From contig NZ_CALFBQ010000027.1 in the NCBI RefSeq assembly GCF_937951745.1, positions 1-64,000 on the forward strand: DNA of 64,000 nucleotides, given 5' to 3'. A program made the translations under genes and the position numbers. Position 1 is the stretch's first letter, and the number at the start of each line of letters is the position of its first letter. The notes below the pieces were generated by a model that saw nothing but the letters and a program-made list of their open reading frames with translations, was not told the origin of the DNA and did not search any database. The DNA comes from an uncultured Chloroflexus sp. (lineage in GTDB: Bacteria; Chloroflexota; Chloroflexia; Chloroflexales; Chloroflexaceae). Shown here piece after piece: positions 56,235 through 64,000 of this stretch.

Positions 56235-57062
56235 ATGAATGTTCAGCGACTAGGCCGCGCTTTTTTCGCCGATCCGGCGACTGCGGCTGGGACGATCATT
56301 GTCACCGTTTTTCTGGTGCTAGCCCTGTTTGGGCCATTGATTGCGCCGCATAGCCCGACCGCGCAAAATGCCGATCTCATCCGCCAACCGCCGTCGCTGA
56401 GCCACCCCTTCGGAACCGACCGGCTGGGCCGCGATCTGTTCAGCCGGATCGTGTACGGCGCGCGCGATATTCTGGCGCTGGCCGGCGGCGGCACTGTTTT
56501 GGCGGTGATCATAGGCGCGTTCATTGGGATCAGTGTCACTTATCTGGGAGGCTGGCTAGAGGAGACGGTCTTTCGCCTGTTTGACGGCTTGCTCGCCCTA
56601 CCAGCCCTCTTGCTCGCCCTGATCTTGCTTGGCGCAACCGGCCCTTCACGCGCAAACGTGCTGCTGGTGATGATATTGGTGTATACCCCAATCGTGGCCC
56701 GCGTGGTACGGAGCGTGGTCTTGGCGCTGAAATCACGTGGCTTTATCGAAGCGGCGCGCATGCGCAATGAACGGCTGGGCTACATTCTCTGGCGCGAATT
56801 GTTGCCGCTAGTGGCGCCAACGCTGGCGGTTGAAGCGGCGTTGCGCTTTTCTTACGCGATCTTTCTGGTTGCCTCGCTCGGTTTTCTTGGCGTCGGCGTG
56901 CAGCCACCCAGCCCTGACTGGGGCCTGATGGTGCTGGAAGCGCGCAATGAATTCGCCCTTGCGCCGTGGTCATTATACGTCCCGGCAGCCGCGATCGCGT
57001 TGCTGGTAATTGGGGTTAATCTGATGGCTGAAGGGGTGCGTCGGGCGATCAGCGACTCATGA
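56235..57062 (+). CDS. ABC transporter permease, DppC/OppC type
   Basis: A 275-residue permease with an N-terminal OppC_N segment (FFADPATAAGTIIVTVFLVLALFGPLIAPHSP) and a BPD_transp_1 domain containing the EAA-like loop EAARMRNERLGYILWRELLP. Five or six membrane helices are visible. It is the DppC-type subunit. The expected DppB-type partner gene is absent between it and the substrate-binding gene, and between it and the ATPase gene. The remaining operon order is normal. Confidence 0.92.
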   Translation: MNVQRLGRAFFADPATAAGTIIVTVFLVLALFGPLIAPHSPTAQNADLIRQPPSLSHPFGTDRLGRDLFSRIVYGARDILALAGGGTVLAVIIGAFIGISVTYLGGWLEETVFRLFDGLLALPALLLALILLGATGPSRANVLLVMILVYTPIVARVVRSVVLALKSRGFIEAARMRNERLGYILWRELLPLVAPTLAVEAALRFSYAIFLVASLGFLGVGVQPPSPDWGLMVLEARNEFALAPWSLYVPAAAIALLVIGVNLMAEGVRRAISDS

Positions 57063-57132
57063 GCGACGAACATCGGTGCTGAGCCGGCACGTAGATCTGC
57101 ACCCTTGCGGCCTGCATTGGGCAAGAGCAGTC

Positions 57133-59130
57133 ATGACAACTTCCGTCCTCTCGGTCGAGAACCTTTCGGTTGAATACTACACTGGCCGGCAACGGCTGCC
57201 GGTATTACGCGAGATCAGCCTGAGCGTCGCCGCCGGCGAGACATTGGGCATCGTCGGCGAGAGCGGCAGCGGCAAGAGCACCCTTGGCTTGGCCATCCTG
57301 CGCGCGTTGCCGGCGAATGGCCGGATCAGCGTCGGGCGCGTGCTGCTCGATGGCATCGATCTAGCCCAAACGCAAGGGGCAACCCTGCGCACGCTCTGGA
57401 AGCGCGCCCTGCGACTGGTGCCACAAAATCCACTGGCGGCGCTCAACCCCACCCTGCGTATCGGCGAGCAACTGATCGAAGCGATGAGCGGCAAACATCC
57501 TGTCGCTGAAGCACAAGCCGCCGCTCTGTTGGCGCGGGTGCAAATCGCTGATCCGGTGCGAGTGATGCGCAGCTACCCCCACGAACTCAGCGGCGGGATG
57601 CAGCAGCGCGTCATGATCGCGATGGCGTTGCACGGAGCGCCTCGCTTGCTCGTGCTCGACGAACCGACCACAAGTCTCGATGTGACAACCGAAGCTGCTG
57701 TGATTGATTTGCTGGCCGATCTGATTGCCGAACGGCAGCCGGCGTCGCTCTTCATTTCACATAACCTCGGCCTTGTCGCACGCATCGCCACGCGCACCGC
57801 CGTGCTCTACGCTGGCGAACTGGTCGAAATTGCACCCACTGCCACCCTGTTCCAACAGCCGCGCCATCCCTACACTCAAGGATTGTTGCGCAGCCTGCCG
57901 CACCCCGGTCTACGCTACGACTACCATCCCTTGCAATCGATCGAGGGGGCTATTCCGGTCCCCGGTGCGCTACCGGACGGCTGCGTCTTTGCGCCCCGTT
58001 GCCCGTTGGCCAATGATCGTTGCCGGCACGAGCGACCACCGTTGCTGGCGATTGCGCCCGATCACGCCACCCGTTGCCATTACTGGTCTCACCTCACCTT
58101 CGACCTCGCGCTGCCAGCTCCGGTAACTGCCACCGCACTGCCAGACAGAGCGCCGTTGTTGACCACGCATCGTCTCACCAAAACGATTGCGCAACGCCGA
58201 TCGCTGGTTGATGCCGCGCGCGGCAAGGCTGCGCCGGCGGTACAGGCGTTGGCAGCAGTCGATCTGACCGTGCATCGCAACCGCACGCTAGGAGTCGTCG
58301 GTGAGAGCGGTAGCGGCAAAACCACGCTGGCCCGCTGCATTATTGGCTTAACCCCGCCGTCGGGGGGCACAATCGAATTACTTGGCATACCGCTAGCGCC
58401 GCACATTCAACAGCGACCGCGCGAACAGGTGCGGCGCTTGCAAATGGTGCTGCAAAATCCGCAAGAGGCGCTCAACCCGGCCCTACCAATTGGCGAGGCG
58501 CTCATCAGGCCAATGATCCGGCTAGGAGGTCTCGATGGCAAAACGGCGGCGAAGCAGGTGTCTGATCTCTTGCGGCTCGTGAACTTGCCGCCCGACTATG
58601 CCAACCGCCGCCCGCATCAACTGAGCGGCGGTGAGAAGCAACGGGTGGCAATTGCCCGCGCACTGGCAGCCACGCCCGATCTGCTTGTGCTCGACGAAGC
58701 GGTCTCGGCGCTTGATGTCTCGGTGCAGGCGGCGGTATTGAACATACTGGCCGACATCAAAGAACGCACCGGCATCACCTATTTGTTCATCACGCACGAT
58801 TTAGCAGTGGTGAGCTACTTGGCCGACGATGTCGTGGTGATGTATCGCGGCGAGATCGTCGAGGAAGGCCCAGTGGCATCAGTGCTCAACCCGCCGCTGC
58901 ATCCGTACACCGAAGCCTTGCTAGCGGCAACCAACCCGCACGGCGTGCGCCTCCGCGAAGCCGAGGCGATGGCGCCGGCCACCGGGTGCCCCTTCCAGCC
59001 CCGCTGCCCGCGCGCGCTCGACGATATTTGCCGCACTGAGAAACCACCGTGGCGCGAGGCCGGCAATGGCCATCGCCTGCGCTGCCATATCCCGTTAGAG
59101 GAACTGCGCGCTATGCAGATGAGCGGTTGA
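57133..59130 (+). CDS. fused double ABC ATPase, DppD-DppF type
   Basis: A 665-residue protein with two complete ABC ATPase halves. The first has Walker A GESGSGKS, signature LSGGMQQR and Walker B LLVLDEPTT; the second has GESGSGKT, LSGGEKQR and LLVLDEAVS. Each half ends with an oligopeptide/HPY C-terminal Cys motif (GCVFAPRCPLANDRC and GCPFQPRCPRALDDIC). It thus joins the two ATPases of a Dpp/Opp importer. The ATG at 57133 is preferred over 57076. It is the third gene of the operon. Confidence 0.94.
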   Translation: MTTSVLSVENLSVEYYTGRQRLPVLREISLSVAAGETLGIVGESGSGKSTLGLAILRALPANGRISVGRVLLDGIDLAQTQGATLRTLWKRALRLVPQNPLAALNPTLRIGEQLIEAMSGKHPVAEAQAAALLARVQIADPVRVMRSYPHELSGGMQQRVMIAMALHGAPRLLVLDEPTTSLDVTTEAAVIDLLADLIAERQPASLFISHNLGLVARIATRTAVLYAGELVEIAPTATLFQQPRHPYTQGLLRSLPHPGLRYDYHPLQSIEGAIPVPGALPDGCVFAPRCPLANDRCRHERPPLLAIAPDHATRCHYWSHLTFDLALPAPVTATALPDRAPLLTTHRLTKTIAQRRSLVDAARGKAAPAVQALAAVDLTVHRNRTLGVVGESGSGKTTLARCIIGLTPPSGGTIELLGIPLAPHIQQRPREQVRRLQMVLQNPQEALNPALPIGEALIRPMIRLGGLDGKTAAKQVSDLLRLVNLPPDYANRRPHQLSGGEKQRVAIARALAATPDLLVLDEAVSALDVSVQAAVLNILADIKERTGITYLFITHDLAVVSYLADDVVVMYRGEIVEEGPVASVLNPPLHPYTEALLAATNPHGVRLREAEAMAPATGCPFQPRCPRALDDICRTEKPPWREAGNGHRLRCHIPLEELRAMQMSG

Positions 59131-59373
59131 TGGTAGAGGAAATGGCCACAAGCAAAAGGCACAAACCGATCTGATTAGCTCTGCCTGTCGTTGCCCTCAC
59201 CCCCCGGCCCCTGCTCTACCGCGCGGCGAGAGTGGCGAGCCGCGTGCGACTTCGTATTGTCGTCTCCGCCCCCCCAGTGGGGGAGAGGGAGGGGGTAGAG
59301 GCTGCCTGATGCTTACCGCCGAGGACGCAGCAGATGATGCCAAATCCCGCTGCGTGCTCTGCGGCCCTTGCAC

Positions 59374-59417
59374 CTTTGCGTTAAAAATCTCTGCGCCTTT
59401 GCTCCCTTTGCGCCTTG
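59374..59417 (-). repeat. GCAAAGG-rich dispersed repeat
   Basis: On the minus strand this reads as units of GGCGCAAAGG, GCAAAGGCGCAGAG and AACGCAAAGG. It is the same family as 4844-4906. Confidence 0.6.
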
Positions 59418-59441
59418 GTATTCCCCTCTTCCACCCAGTCG

Positions 59442-59447
59442 TATAAT
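59442..59447 (+). promoter_or_regulatory. TATAAT -10 box of the alcohol dehydrogenase gene
   Basis: A perfect TATAAT lies 40 bases before the ATG. No good -35 box is seen. AAGGAC is the ribosome site. Confidence 0.5.
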
Positions 59448-59487
59448 GAGCGTAGCAGTGCTCTTTTGACAGATAAAGGACAGGGCG

Positions 59488-60642
59488 ATGCAAGACTTTT
59501 TTGAATTCAGCCTTGGCGCGCGCGTGCTCTATCAGATCGGGCTGGCCTCTGAATTAGGGCAGGTGATCAGCAATGCGTTGCCGCAGCGCCGCGCGTTCAT
59601 TGTGGCCGACAAGGGGGTGGTGCAAGCCGGTTTGCTCGAGCCGATCAAGGCTGGCATTGACCCCGTTGAGATTGTCGGCGTGTTTGATGATGTGCCGGCC
59701 AATTCATCGGTGGCGAAAGTAGCTGAAGCCGCCGCGCAGGCTCGCGCCGCCGGCGCCGATCTGCTTATTGCTGTTGGCGGCGGCAGCCCGATCGATACCG
59801 CAAAAGGCGTTCGCATCGTGCTCACACTGGGAGGATCGATCCCGGATTACGAAGGCTACAACGTGATCGAGACGCCGCTATCGCCGCTGGTAGCTATTCC
59901 AACCACTGCCGGCACCGGTAGCGAAGTGACTCCGATCGCAGTGATTCTGGACGAAGCGGAGCACCGCAAAATCAGCATTGTCAGCCGCTATGTCACCCCC
60001 GATCTCGCCATTCTCGATCCGATGATGACCCGTACCTTGCCGCCGCGCCTCACTGCGGCTACCGGTATGGATGCGCTGTCGCACGCGATTGAGACATACG
60101 TCTCGACTGAAAACAACCCCTTCAGCGATAGTCTGGCGCTGGCGGCGATCGACATGATCGCCACGCACTTGCGCGACGCAGTGCATGACGGTGACAACAT
60201 CGAAGCGCGCAGCCAATTGCTGATTGCCGCAGCTATGGCCGGCATCGCCTGCGGCAACAGCTTGTTTGGCGTTGTCCATGCTCTTTCGCATGCGGTGGGT
60301 GGCAAATTCCCGGTGCATCACGGCACCGCCAACGCCATTTTCCTACCGCCAGCGATGCGTTTCAACAGCGAAGTAGCGCCTGAGCGCTATGTGCGGATTG
60401 CACGCGCGATGGGGGTGAATGTGGGAGGGCGCAATAATGCCGAGGTGATTGCCGACGGCATTGCCGCCGTGCGTACCCTGACCGCTGACTGCGGCTTGCC
60501 AACTCGGCTGCGCGATGTTGGCGTGCCGCGCGAGGCTTTGCCCGAATTGGCTGAGCTGGCCGCCGTCGAGCCGGCAATCTTCAACAATCCACGCCCAGCT
60601 ACGCCGGAAGAGTTGTTGGCGATGCTGGAAGAGGTGTGGTGA
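59488..60642 (+). CDS. iron-containing alcohol dehydrogenase
   Basis: A 384-residue group III alcohol dehydrogenase. GGGSPIDTAKG binds the cofactor; the metal ligands are in GMDALSHAIETYVS (Asp and His) and HALSHAVGGKFPVHHGTANA (His residues). PTTAGTGSEVTPIAV is the family signature. Substrate may be 1,3-propanediol, lactaldehyde, ethanol or a succinic-semialdehyde-type compound; neighbours do not tell. It is a single-gene unit with its own promoter and downstream hairpin. Confidence 0.94.
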   Translation: MQDFFEFSLGARVLYQIGLASELGQVISNALPQRRAFIVADKGVVQAGLLEPIKAGIDPVEIVGVFDDVPANSSVAKVAEAAAQARAAGADLLIAVGGGSPIDTAKGVRIVLTLGGSIPDYEGYNVIETPLSPLVAIPTTAGTGSEVTPIAVILDEAEHRKISIVSRYVTPDLAILDPMMTRTLPPRLTAATGMDALSHAIETYVSTENNPFSDSLALAAIDMIATHLRDAVHDGDNIEARSQLLIAAAMAGIACGNSLFGVVHALSHAVGGKFPVHHGTANAIFLPPAMRFNSEVAPERYVRIARAMGVNVGGRNNAEVIADGIAAVRTLTADCGLPTRLRDVGVPREALPELAELAAVEPAIFNNPRPATPEELLAMLEEVW

Positions 60643-60657
60643 GCGTATGAGGGATGA

Positions 60658-60682
60658 AGAGCGGCAGTAAAGCTGCCGCTCT
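60658..60682 (+). terminator. hairpin after the alcohol dehydrogenase gene
   Basis: AGAGCGGCAG and CTGCCGCTCT pair perfectly over ten bases around TAAAG, 15 bases after the stop. A T-rich tract is absent. Confidence 0.55.
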
Positions 60683-60825
60683 CGTCGTGCTGCCGTTGTC
60701 GGCGAGCAATTGCCCCGCTTGCGTATGTATCCTTCACGAGGTAGGGAAATGGGAGACGGCTTCACGCGGATAGCGCGGGGCATCACCTCATTTAGAAGCA
60801 GGCGATAGAAATCGGCCCTCGCTGC

Positions 60826-62064
60826 TTACACCACCGGTTCGGTGTCGGGCGCAGCCACCATCCGCCCGCGCTCGGCCCAGCGCATTAAGCCCAACGCGCC
60901 GAGCGCCAGCGCGGCAAAGCCGATGGCTAACGGCGTCACAGTGCCGTTGTAAGCCTGCCCGATGATCGCGCCAAGCGGGATAGCGACAAAGGTTGAGAGG
61001 GAGCCAACGACTGCCGCACCGACACCAGCAATATGACCGAGTGGTTCCATCGCCATCGCGTTCATATTGCCAAAGAGGATGCCAAGGCAGAAGAAGCACG
61101 GAACGAAGTAGGCCAGCAAGAGCCACAACGGAGGTTGGCCGCCGGTCGCCAGCGCCACCCCCGCAAAGACCAGCGTCACGCTCACAAAGACCAGCAACGC
61201 GATGGTTAGCAACGGTCGCATGCCGTAACGCAGGACGAGCCGGCCATTGGTGAATGAAGCTAACCCGATGGCGAGCGCATTGATGGCGAAAAACAACGGA
61301 AAGAGCGGGCCTAGCCCATACTGAATCTGAAAGATCTGTTGCGCCGAGCTGAGATAGCTCTGCAAGACGGCGGCTACCACCCCAGCCATAAGCGTATAAC
61401 CGAGCGCAATGCGGTGGCTGAGCACTTCGCGGAAGACATGACTAATCCGACCGAGCGACAATGGCGCGCGCCGTTCAACAGGCAGCGTTTCGGGTTGGCG
61501 CAACCCGAACCAAACCAGCGCCACTACCCCCAACAGGAACAGAATGACAAAGATGGCTCGCCACGCGGCTACTAGCAAGATCACCTGCCCCAGCGCCGGT
61601 GCAACGATCGGCACAATGATGAACACGGCCATAATAAACGACATCACCCGCGCCATCGCCCGCCCGGCAAACCGATCACGGATCAACGCCATCGAAACGC
61701 CGCGCGGCCCGGCCACCCCCAACCCTTGCAACAATCGTCCGGCCAACATCATTGGAACGTTGACAGCCACAATGGCAAGCAGCGACCCGGCAAAAAAGAG
61801 GGCAAAACCGAGGTAAATGGCCGGCTTGCGCCCGATGCTATCCGAGAGCGGCCCGTAGAGCAGTTGGCCGATCGCCAAGCCCACAAAGACCATCGTCACT
61901 ACCAACTGATTGTCATTGTCGCGCTGGACGCCTAGATCGGCGCCGATCTGGGCCAACGCCGGCAGCATCACATCAATCGACATCGCCACCAGCGAGGTCA
62001 TTAGCGCCATCATTGCCACAAATTCGCCCATGCGCGGGCCGGATTGGCTAGATTCGGTTGCCAT
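60826..62064 (-). CDS. Bcr/CflA-family MFS drug efflux transporter
   Basis: A 412-residue protein with twelve membrane helices. The N-terminal MALMTSLVAMSIDVMLPALAQIGADL and the loop LLYGPLSDSIGRKPAIYLG are typical of the Bcr/CflA (DHA1) group; motif C is seen in LQGLGVAGPRGVSMALIRDRF. It likely expels drugs or related compounds using the proton gradient. The ATG at 62064 is used; GTG at 62070 is possible. It stands alone between two hairpin-rich gaps. Confidence 0.92.
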   Translation of the reverse strand: MATESSQSGPRMGEFVAMMALMTSLVAMSIDVMLPALAQIGADLGVQRDNDNQLVVTMVFVGLAIGQLLYGPLSDSIGRKPAIYLGFALFFAGSLLAIVAVNVPMMLAGRLLQGLGVAGPRGVSMALIRDRFAGRAMARVMSFIMAVFIIVPIVAPALGQVILLVAAWRAIFVILFLLGVVALVWFGLRQPETLPVERRAPLSLGRISHVFREVLSHRIALGYTLMAGVVAAVLQSYLSSAQQIFQIQYGLGPLFPLFFAINALAIGLASFTNGRLVLRYGMRPLLTIALLVFVSVTLVFAGVALATGGQPPLWLLLAYFVPCFFCLGILFGNMNAMAMEPLGHIAGVGAAVVGSLSTFVAIPLGAIIGQAYNGTVTPLAIGFAALALGALGLMRWAERGRMVAAPDTEPVV

Positions 62065-62300
62065 AGACACCTGTGCAGTGTAAAGAGGTACGGCAGTGAT
62101 GCGAGGCTGTGGAATACTCCTTCATTATCGCTGCTTTCATGATTTCTGACAAGTCCATTATTAGATGCGTATAGAAATAGGGCGGAATGAATGCCGCCCT
62201 TCATGCAGTGCGCGCGGCACCTCGTAGGGCGGCATTTGTTCCGCTCCATCAACCACCTCGCATGCCCCGCCCCTACGACGGCTAGGCGTGTTCCCCCTCA

Positions 62301-62337
62301 CCCTTCCCCTCTCCCCCGCGGAGCGAGGGGGGAAGGG
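62301..62337. repeat. C-rich hairpin repeat
   Basis: CCCTTCCCC and GGGGAAGGG form a 9-bp stem. The interior CCCCCGCGGAGCGAG resembles that of the hairpin at 18502-18532. Confidence 0.5.
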
Positions 62338-62373
62338 GGGACTCGCCATGCGTTCATCTTCCGGGCCATAGCC

Positions 62374-62395
62374 GAGCCGCACGGTCGTGCGGCTC
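62374..62395. repeat. GAGCCGCAC hairpin repeat
   Basis: The 9-bp stem is identical to that at 23589-23610; the loop differs (GGTC). It lies 39 bases beyond the stop of the DUF2064 transferase gene. Confidence 0.65.
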
Positions 62396-62433
62396 TACGG
62401 TTATGCGATACGTTCTATTCTCGCGCCCAGCGG

Positions 62434-63105
62434 CTAACCTTGCTCGGCAAGGTTGTTCAGCAACTCAGTCAACACTAGCCGGGTATGGCGCAGTGGAGTC
62501 GGATCGGTGCGCAACCGGCGCAGATCGGCGATGGTGTCAATGTCGTACCACGGATCGATGAGTGCCGTGCGCAGGCCTAGTTGCTCGGCGATGGCGAGGG
62601 TATCACGCAACACGGTAGGGGTGCTCATAGGTACGCCGGTGAACAAGGCCGGGGCGGGCCGGCGTAACCCTACCAAATAGTAACCGCCATCTTCCGCCGG
62701 CCCTAATACCAGATCAGCGCCGCTAGCCAGCGCCGTGACGGCCTGCGCGATATGGGCTGGCGGCAAGCTGGGACTGTCGCTGCCGATCACCAAAACTGCC
62801 GGCACACCTTCACCCAACACAGCATTGGTCACGGCGGCCAGCCGCTCGCCAAGATCAACGCCGGTTTGCGGACGGCGAGCGATATCAGGGGCCAGTGCCG
62901 CAAAATAATCAGCGGCCTCAGCCGGCGCATAAGCAATCAGCGGCTGCATACCGGGTACGGTGCGCAATAACTCGACCAGATCGCGTAGGAACGCGGCATA
63001 GAGCGCCGCTGCCTGCGCCGGGGTTAATGGCGGGCAAAGGCGCGTCTTGACCCGGCCCGCTTCAGGGCGGCGAGCCATCATCACGAGGACGGGAGGCGCG
63101 CTCAC
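62434..63105 (-). CDS. DUF2064/TIGR04282 nucleotidyl- or glycosyltransferase
   Basis: A 223-residue GT-A-fold protein of the rSAM/selenodomain-associated transferase 1 family (TIGR04282): LVMMARRPEAGRVKTRLCPPL is the nucleotide-binding opening and VIGSDSPSLPPAHI and LGPAEDGGYYLVGL the later signatures. The GTG at 63105 is chosen because it keeps the family N terminus, and its GTGA overlaps the stop of the read-through frame of the radical SAM gene. The family travels with TIGR04167 radical SAM genes, as here. Role: probably modification of a small metabolite such as arsenosugar precursors. Confidence 0.9.
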   Translation of the reverse strand: MSAPPVLVMMARRPEAGRVKTRLCPPLTPAQAAALYAAFLRDLVELLRTVPGMQPLIAYAPAEAADYFAALAPDIARRPQTGVDLGERLAAVTNAVLGEGVPAVLVIGSDSPSLPPAHIAQAVTALASGADLVLGPAEDGGYYLVGLRRPAPALFTGVPMSTPTVLRDTLAIAEQLGLRTALIDPWYDIDTIADLRRLRTDPTPLRHTRLVLTELLNNLAEQG

Positions 63106-63122
63106 GGCGCGCTGATCGTCCC
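63086..63122 (-). promoter_or_regulatory. bacterial SECIS-like hairpin after the TGA
   Basis: On the minus strand, beginning three bases after the TGA: GGGACG pairs with CGTCCT (one G-U), a symmetric 4x4 internal loop follows, then GCGCGC pairs with GCGCGC around the loop CGTGA. The apical loop begins 19 bases after the TGA and has G as its second base. These fit the published ranges for bacterial SECIS elements (loop 16-37 bases away, G in the first two loop positions). Confidence 0.6.
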
Positions 63123-63125
63123 TGT

Positions 63126-64000
63126 TCAGGTGGAACCGGCGGCGGCGGTGCATGCGTAACAATGAGCAGCAGTGCGAATTTCGCGGTTAGCAATATCGGA
63201 CAGCGTCACATCCAAAATCGTTTGCGGCAACGCTATATCAAGCATCTGGTTAAAGTCACAGTCATAAAGTCGGCCATCCCATCCGACTGAGAGCGTCGTG
63301 CGGCACATCAAGCCAGCCACCGTCGCCGGATTGAACGACTGCACCAGCAACTGGATATAGTCGTCGAGTTGGCCGCTCTCGTGCAGGTAGGCCAGATAGC
63401 GGCTAATCGGCACATTGGTGAGCGTGTAGAGGCGGTTAAAAACAATGCCGTAGCGCTCGGCTAATTCAGAACGCCAGCGCACTTCAAGAGTCGCTTGGGG
63501 TTCGGGAAGATGGGGCCCGGTCGGATTAGCAATCAGGTTGAGCAGCAACCCACTACCGGCTTGGCCATAGCCCAACGCATTCAATTCGCGCAGAGTGGCG
63601 ATTGACAGAGCAAAGACGCCATCGCCGCGTTGGCCATCGGTGCCGGCGGGATCGGGGGCCGGCAATGAGGCGATGATCTCAACCTGCTGTTCGGCGAAAA
63701 AGCGGGGCAAGTAGCGATAGTTAGGCAATTGGGCAATTGTCAAATTGCAGCGATCGATCACGTGACACCCTAGCGCGCGCGCTCGCCGGACAATCTCGGC
63801 AAACGCGGGATGCAGCTCCGGCGCGCCGCCGGTAATATCGAGCACCGGAATCTGCCAGCGCGCGAGCAGATCAAGACAAGCGGCGACCACATCCGGCGGC
63901 ATTATCTCGGTGCGATCGGGGCCGGCATCGACGTGGCAATGGCGGCAGGTTTGGTTACAGCGCCGCCCGACATTGATCTGCAACACTTCAACCCGCGATC
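63126..64000 (-). CDS. ArsS/rSAM_SeCys-type radical SAM protein, 5' part outside window
   Basis: The visible part starts beyond the window edge. The radical SAM cluster motif is CNQTCRHC (CxxxCxxC) in NVGRRCNQTCRHCHVDAGP, typical of TIGR04167/ArsS, a family reported in arsenosugar synthesis. DITGGAPELHPAF is the GGE-like SAM motif. The C terminus reads HCYACTAAAGST and meets TGA at 63126-63128. In relatives this site is followed by Cys or Sec, then about a dozen residues. Past the TGA the frame is open for seven codons (TGTISAP) to a TGA that overlaps the next start. A selenocysteine at the first TGA is likely; see findings. Confidence 0.88.
   Translation of the reverse strand, partial: SRVEVLQINVGRRCNQTCRHCHVDAGPDRTEIMPPDVVAACLDLLARWQIPVLDITGGAPELHPAFAEIVRRARALGCHVIDRCNLTIAQLPNYRYLPRFFAEQQVEIIASLPAPDPAGTDGQRGDGVFALSIATLRELNALGYGQAGSGLLLNLIANPTGPHLPEPQATLEVRWRSELAERYGIVFNRLYTLTNVPISRYLAYLHESGQLDDYIQLLVQSFNPATVAGLMCRTTLSVGWDGRLYDCDFNQMLDIALPQTILDVTLSDIANREIRTAAHCYACTAAAGST

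Larger units (their letters stand above)
59131..59487. other. 357-base gene-less stretch
   Basis: It contains C-rich low-complexity patches (59200-59290) and a GCAAAGG-type repeat in opposite orientation (59374-59417). A TATAAT at 59442-59447 is the likely promoter of the next gene. Confidence 0.55.
62065..62433. other. 369-base gene-less stretch with hairpins
   Basis: It holds a CCCTTCCCC/GGGGAAGGG hairpin (62301-62337) and a GAGCCGCAC/GTGCGGCTC hairpin (62374-62395). No gene is seen. Confidence 0.55.

Overview
This window looks like a chromosomal segment of a filamentous anoxygenic phototroph of the genus Chloroflexus (Chloroflexota). The basis is the malate dehydrogenase, which matches my memory of the Chloroflexus enzyme along most of its length, plus the high-GC codon use, the secreted proteins with Pro/Thr-rich linkers, and a tad pilus locus that has no secretin gene, as expected in a lineage without an LPS outer membrane. 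The genus call is from memory, not from a search. No rRNA, tRNA, CRISPR array, phage or complete insertion sequence was seen.

Layout. 1-9 kb: end of an alpha/beta hydrolase, transketolase, a small unknown protein, a DUF624-like membrane protein, hisF, an NHL-propeller lipoprotein and a glycosyltransferase. 9.4-12.2 kb: a partner-switching signalling operon (STAS antagonist, GAF-PP2C phosphatase, RsbW-like kinase, receiver) whose phosphatase is frameshifted at a poly-C run. 12-22 kb: MFS transporter, cvpA-mutS2, trpC, zinc-ribbon membrane protein, long-form hpf, a tandem pair of metallo-beta-lactamase-fold proteins and a luciferase-like oxidoreductase. 22-30 kb, minus strand: anchored gluzincin peptidase, PPOX protein, histidine kinase-ksgA, mdh, and two tandem lspA genes coupled to rluD. 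30-31.6 kb: a membrane-anchored Mrr-type nuclease with an SH3 tail and a RibD/DHFR-fold protein.

31.7-47.7 kb, minus strand: a tad/flp-type pilus cluster (tadC, tadB, two TadA/CpaF ATPases, TadZ/CpaE, CpaB, two TadE-like proteins). It is preceded in the direction of transcription by large secreted surface proteins and a vanadium haloperoxidase/PAP2-like lipoprotein. Two neighbouring secreted-protein genes here are each interrupted by one in-frame TAG with no change of frame. 48-54 kb: pyrG, a UPF0173 hydrolase, recX, recA (with a clear promoter overlapped by a palindromic operator candidate) and a DUF427 protein. 54.5-59 kb: a peptide/nickel-type ABC operon with a fused double ATPase and only one permease. 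59-64 kb: iron-dependent alcohol dehydrogenase, Bcr/CflA-type MFS pump, and an rSAM/selenodomain pair (DUF2064 transferase and an ArsS-type radical SAM protein cut by the window end).

The most interesting signals are recoding-like. The radical SAM gene stops at a TGA that sits where relatives have Cys or Sec. That TGA is followed by a hairpin with bacterial SECIS geometry, and the read-through frame ends in a 4-base overlap with the next gene's start. The two amber-interrupted surface-protein genes and the poly-C frameshift in the phosphatase come next. Several dispersed hairpin repeat families fill the intergenic space.
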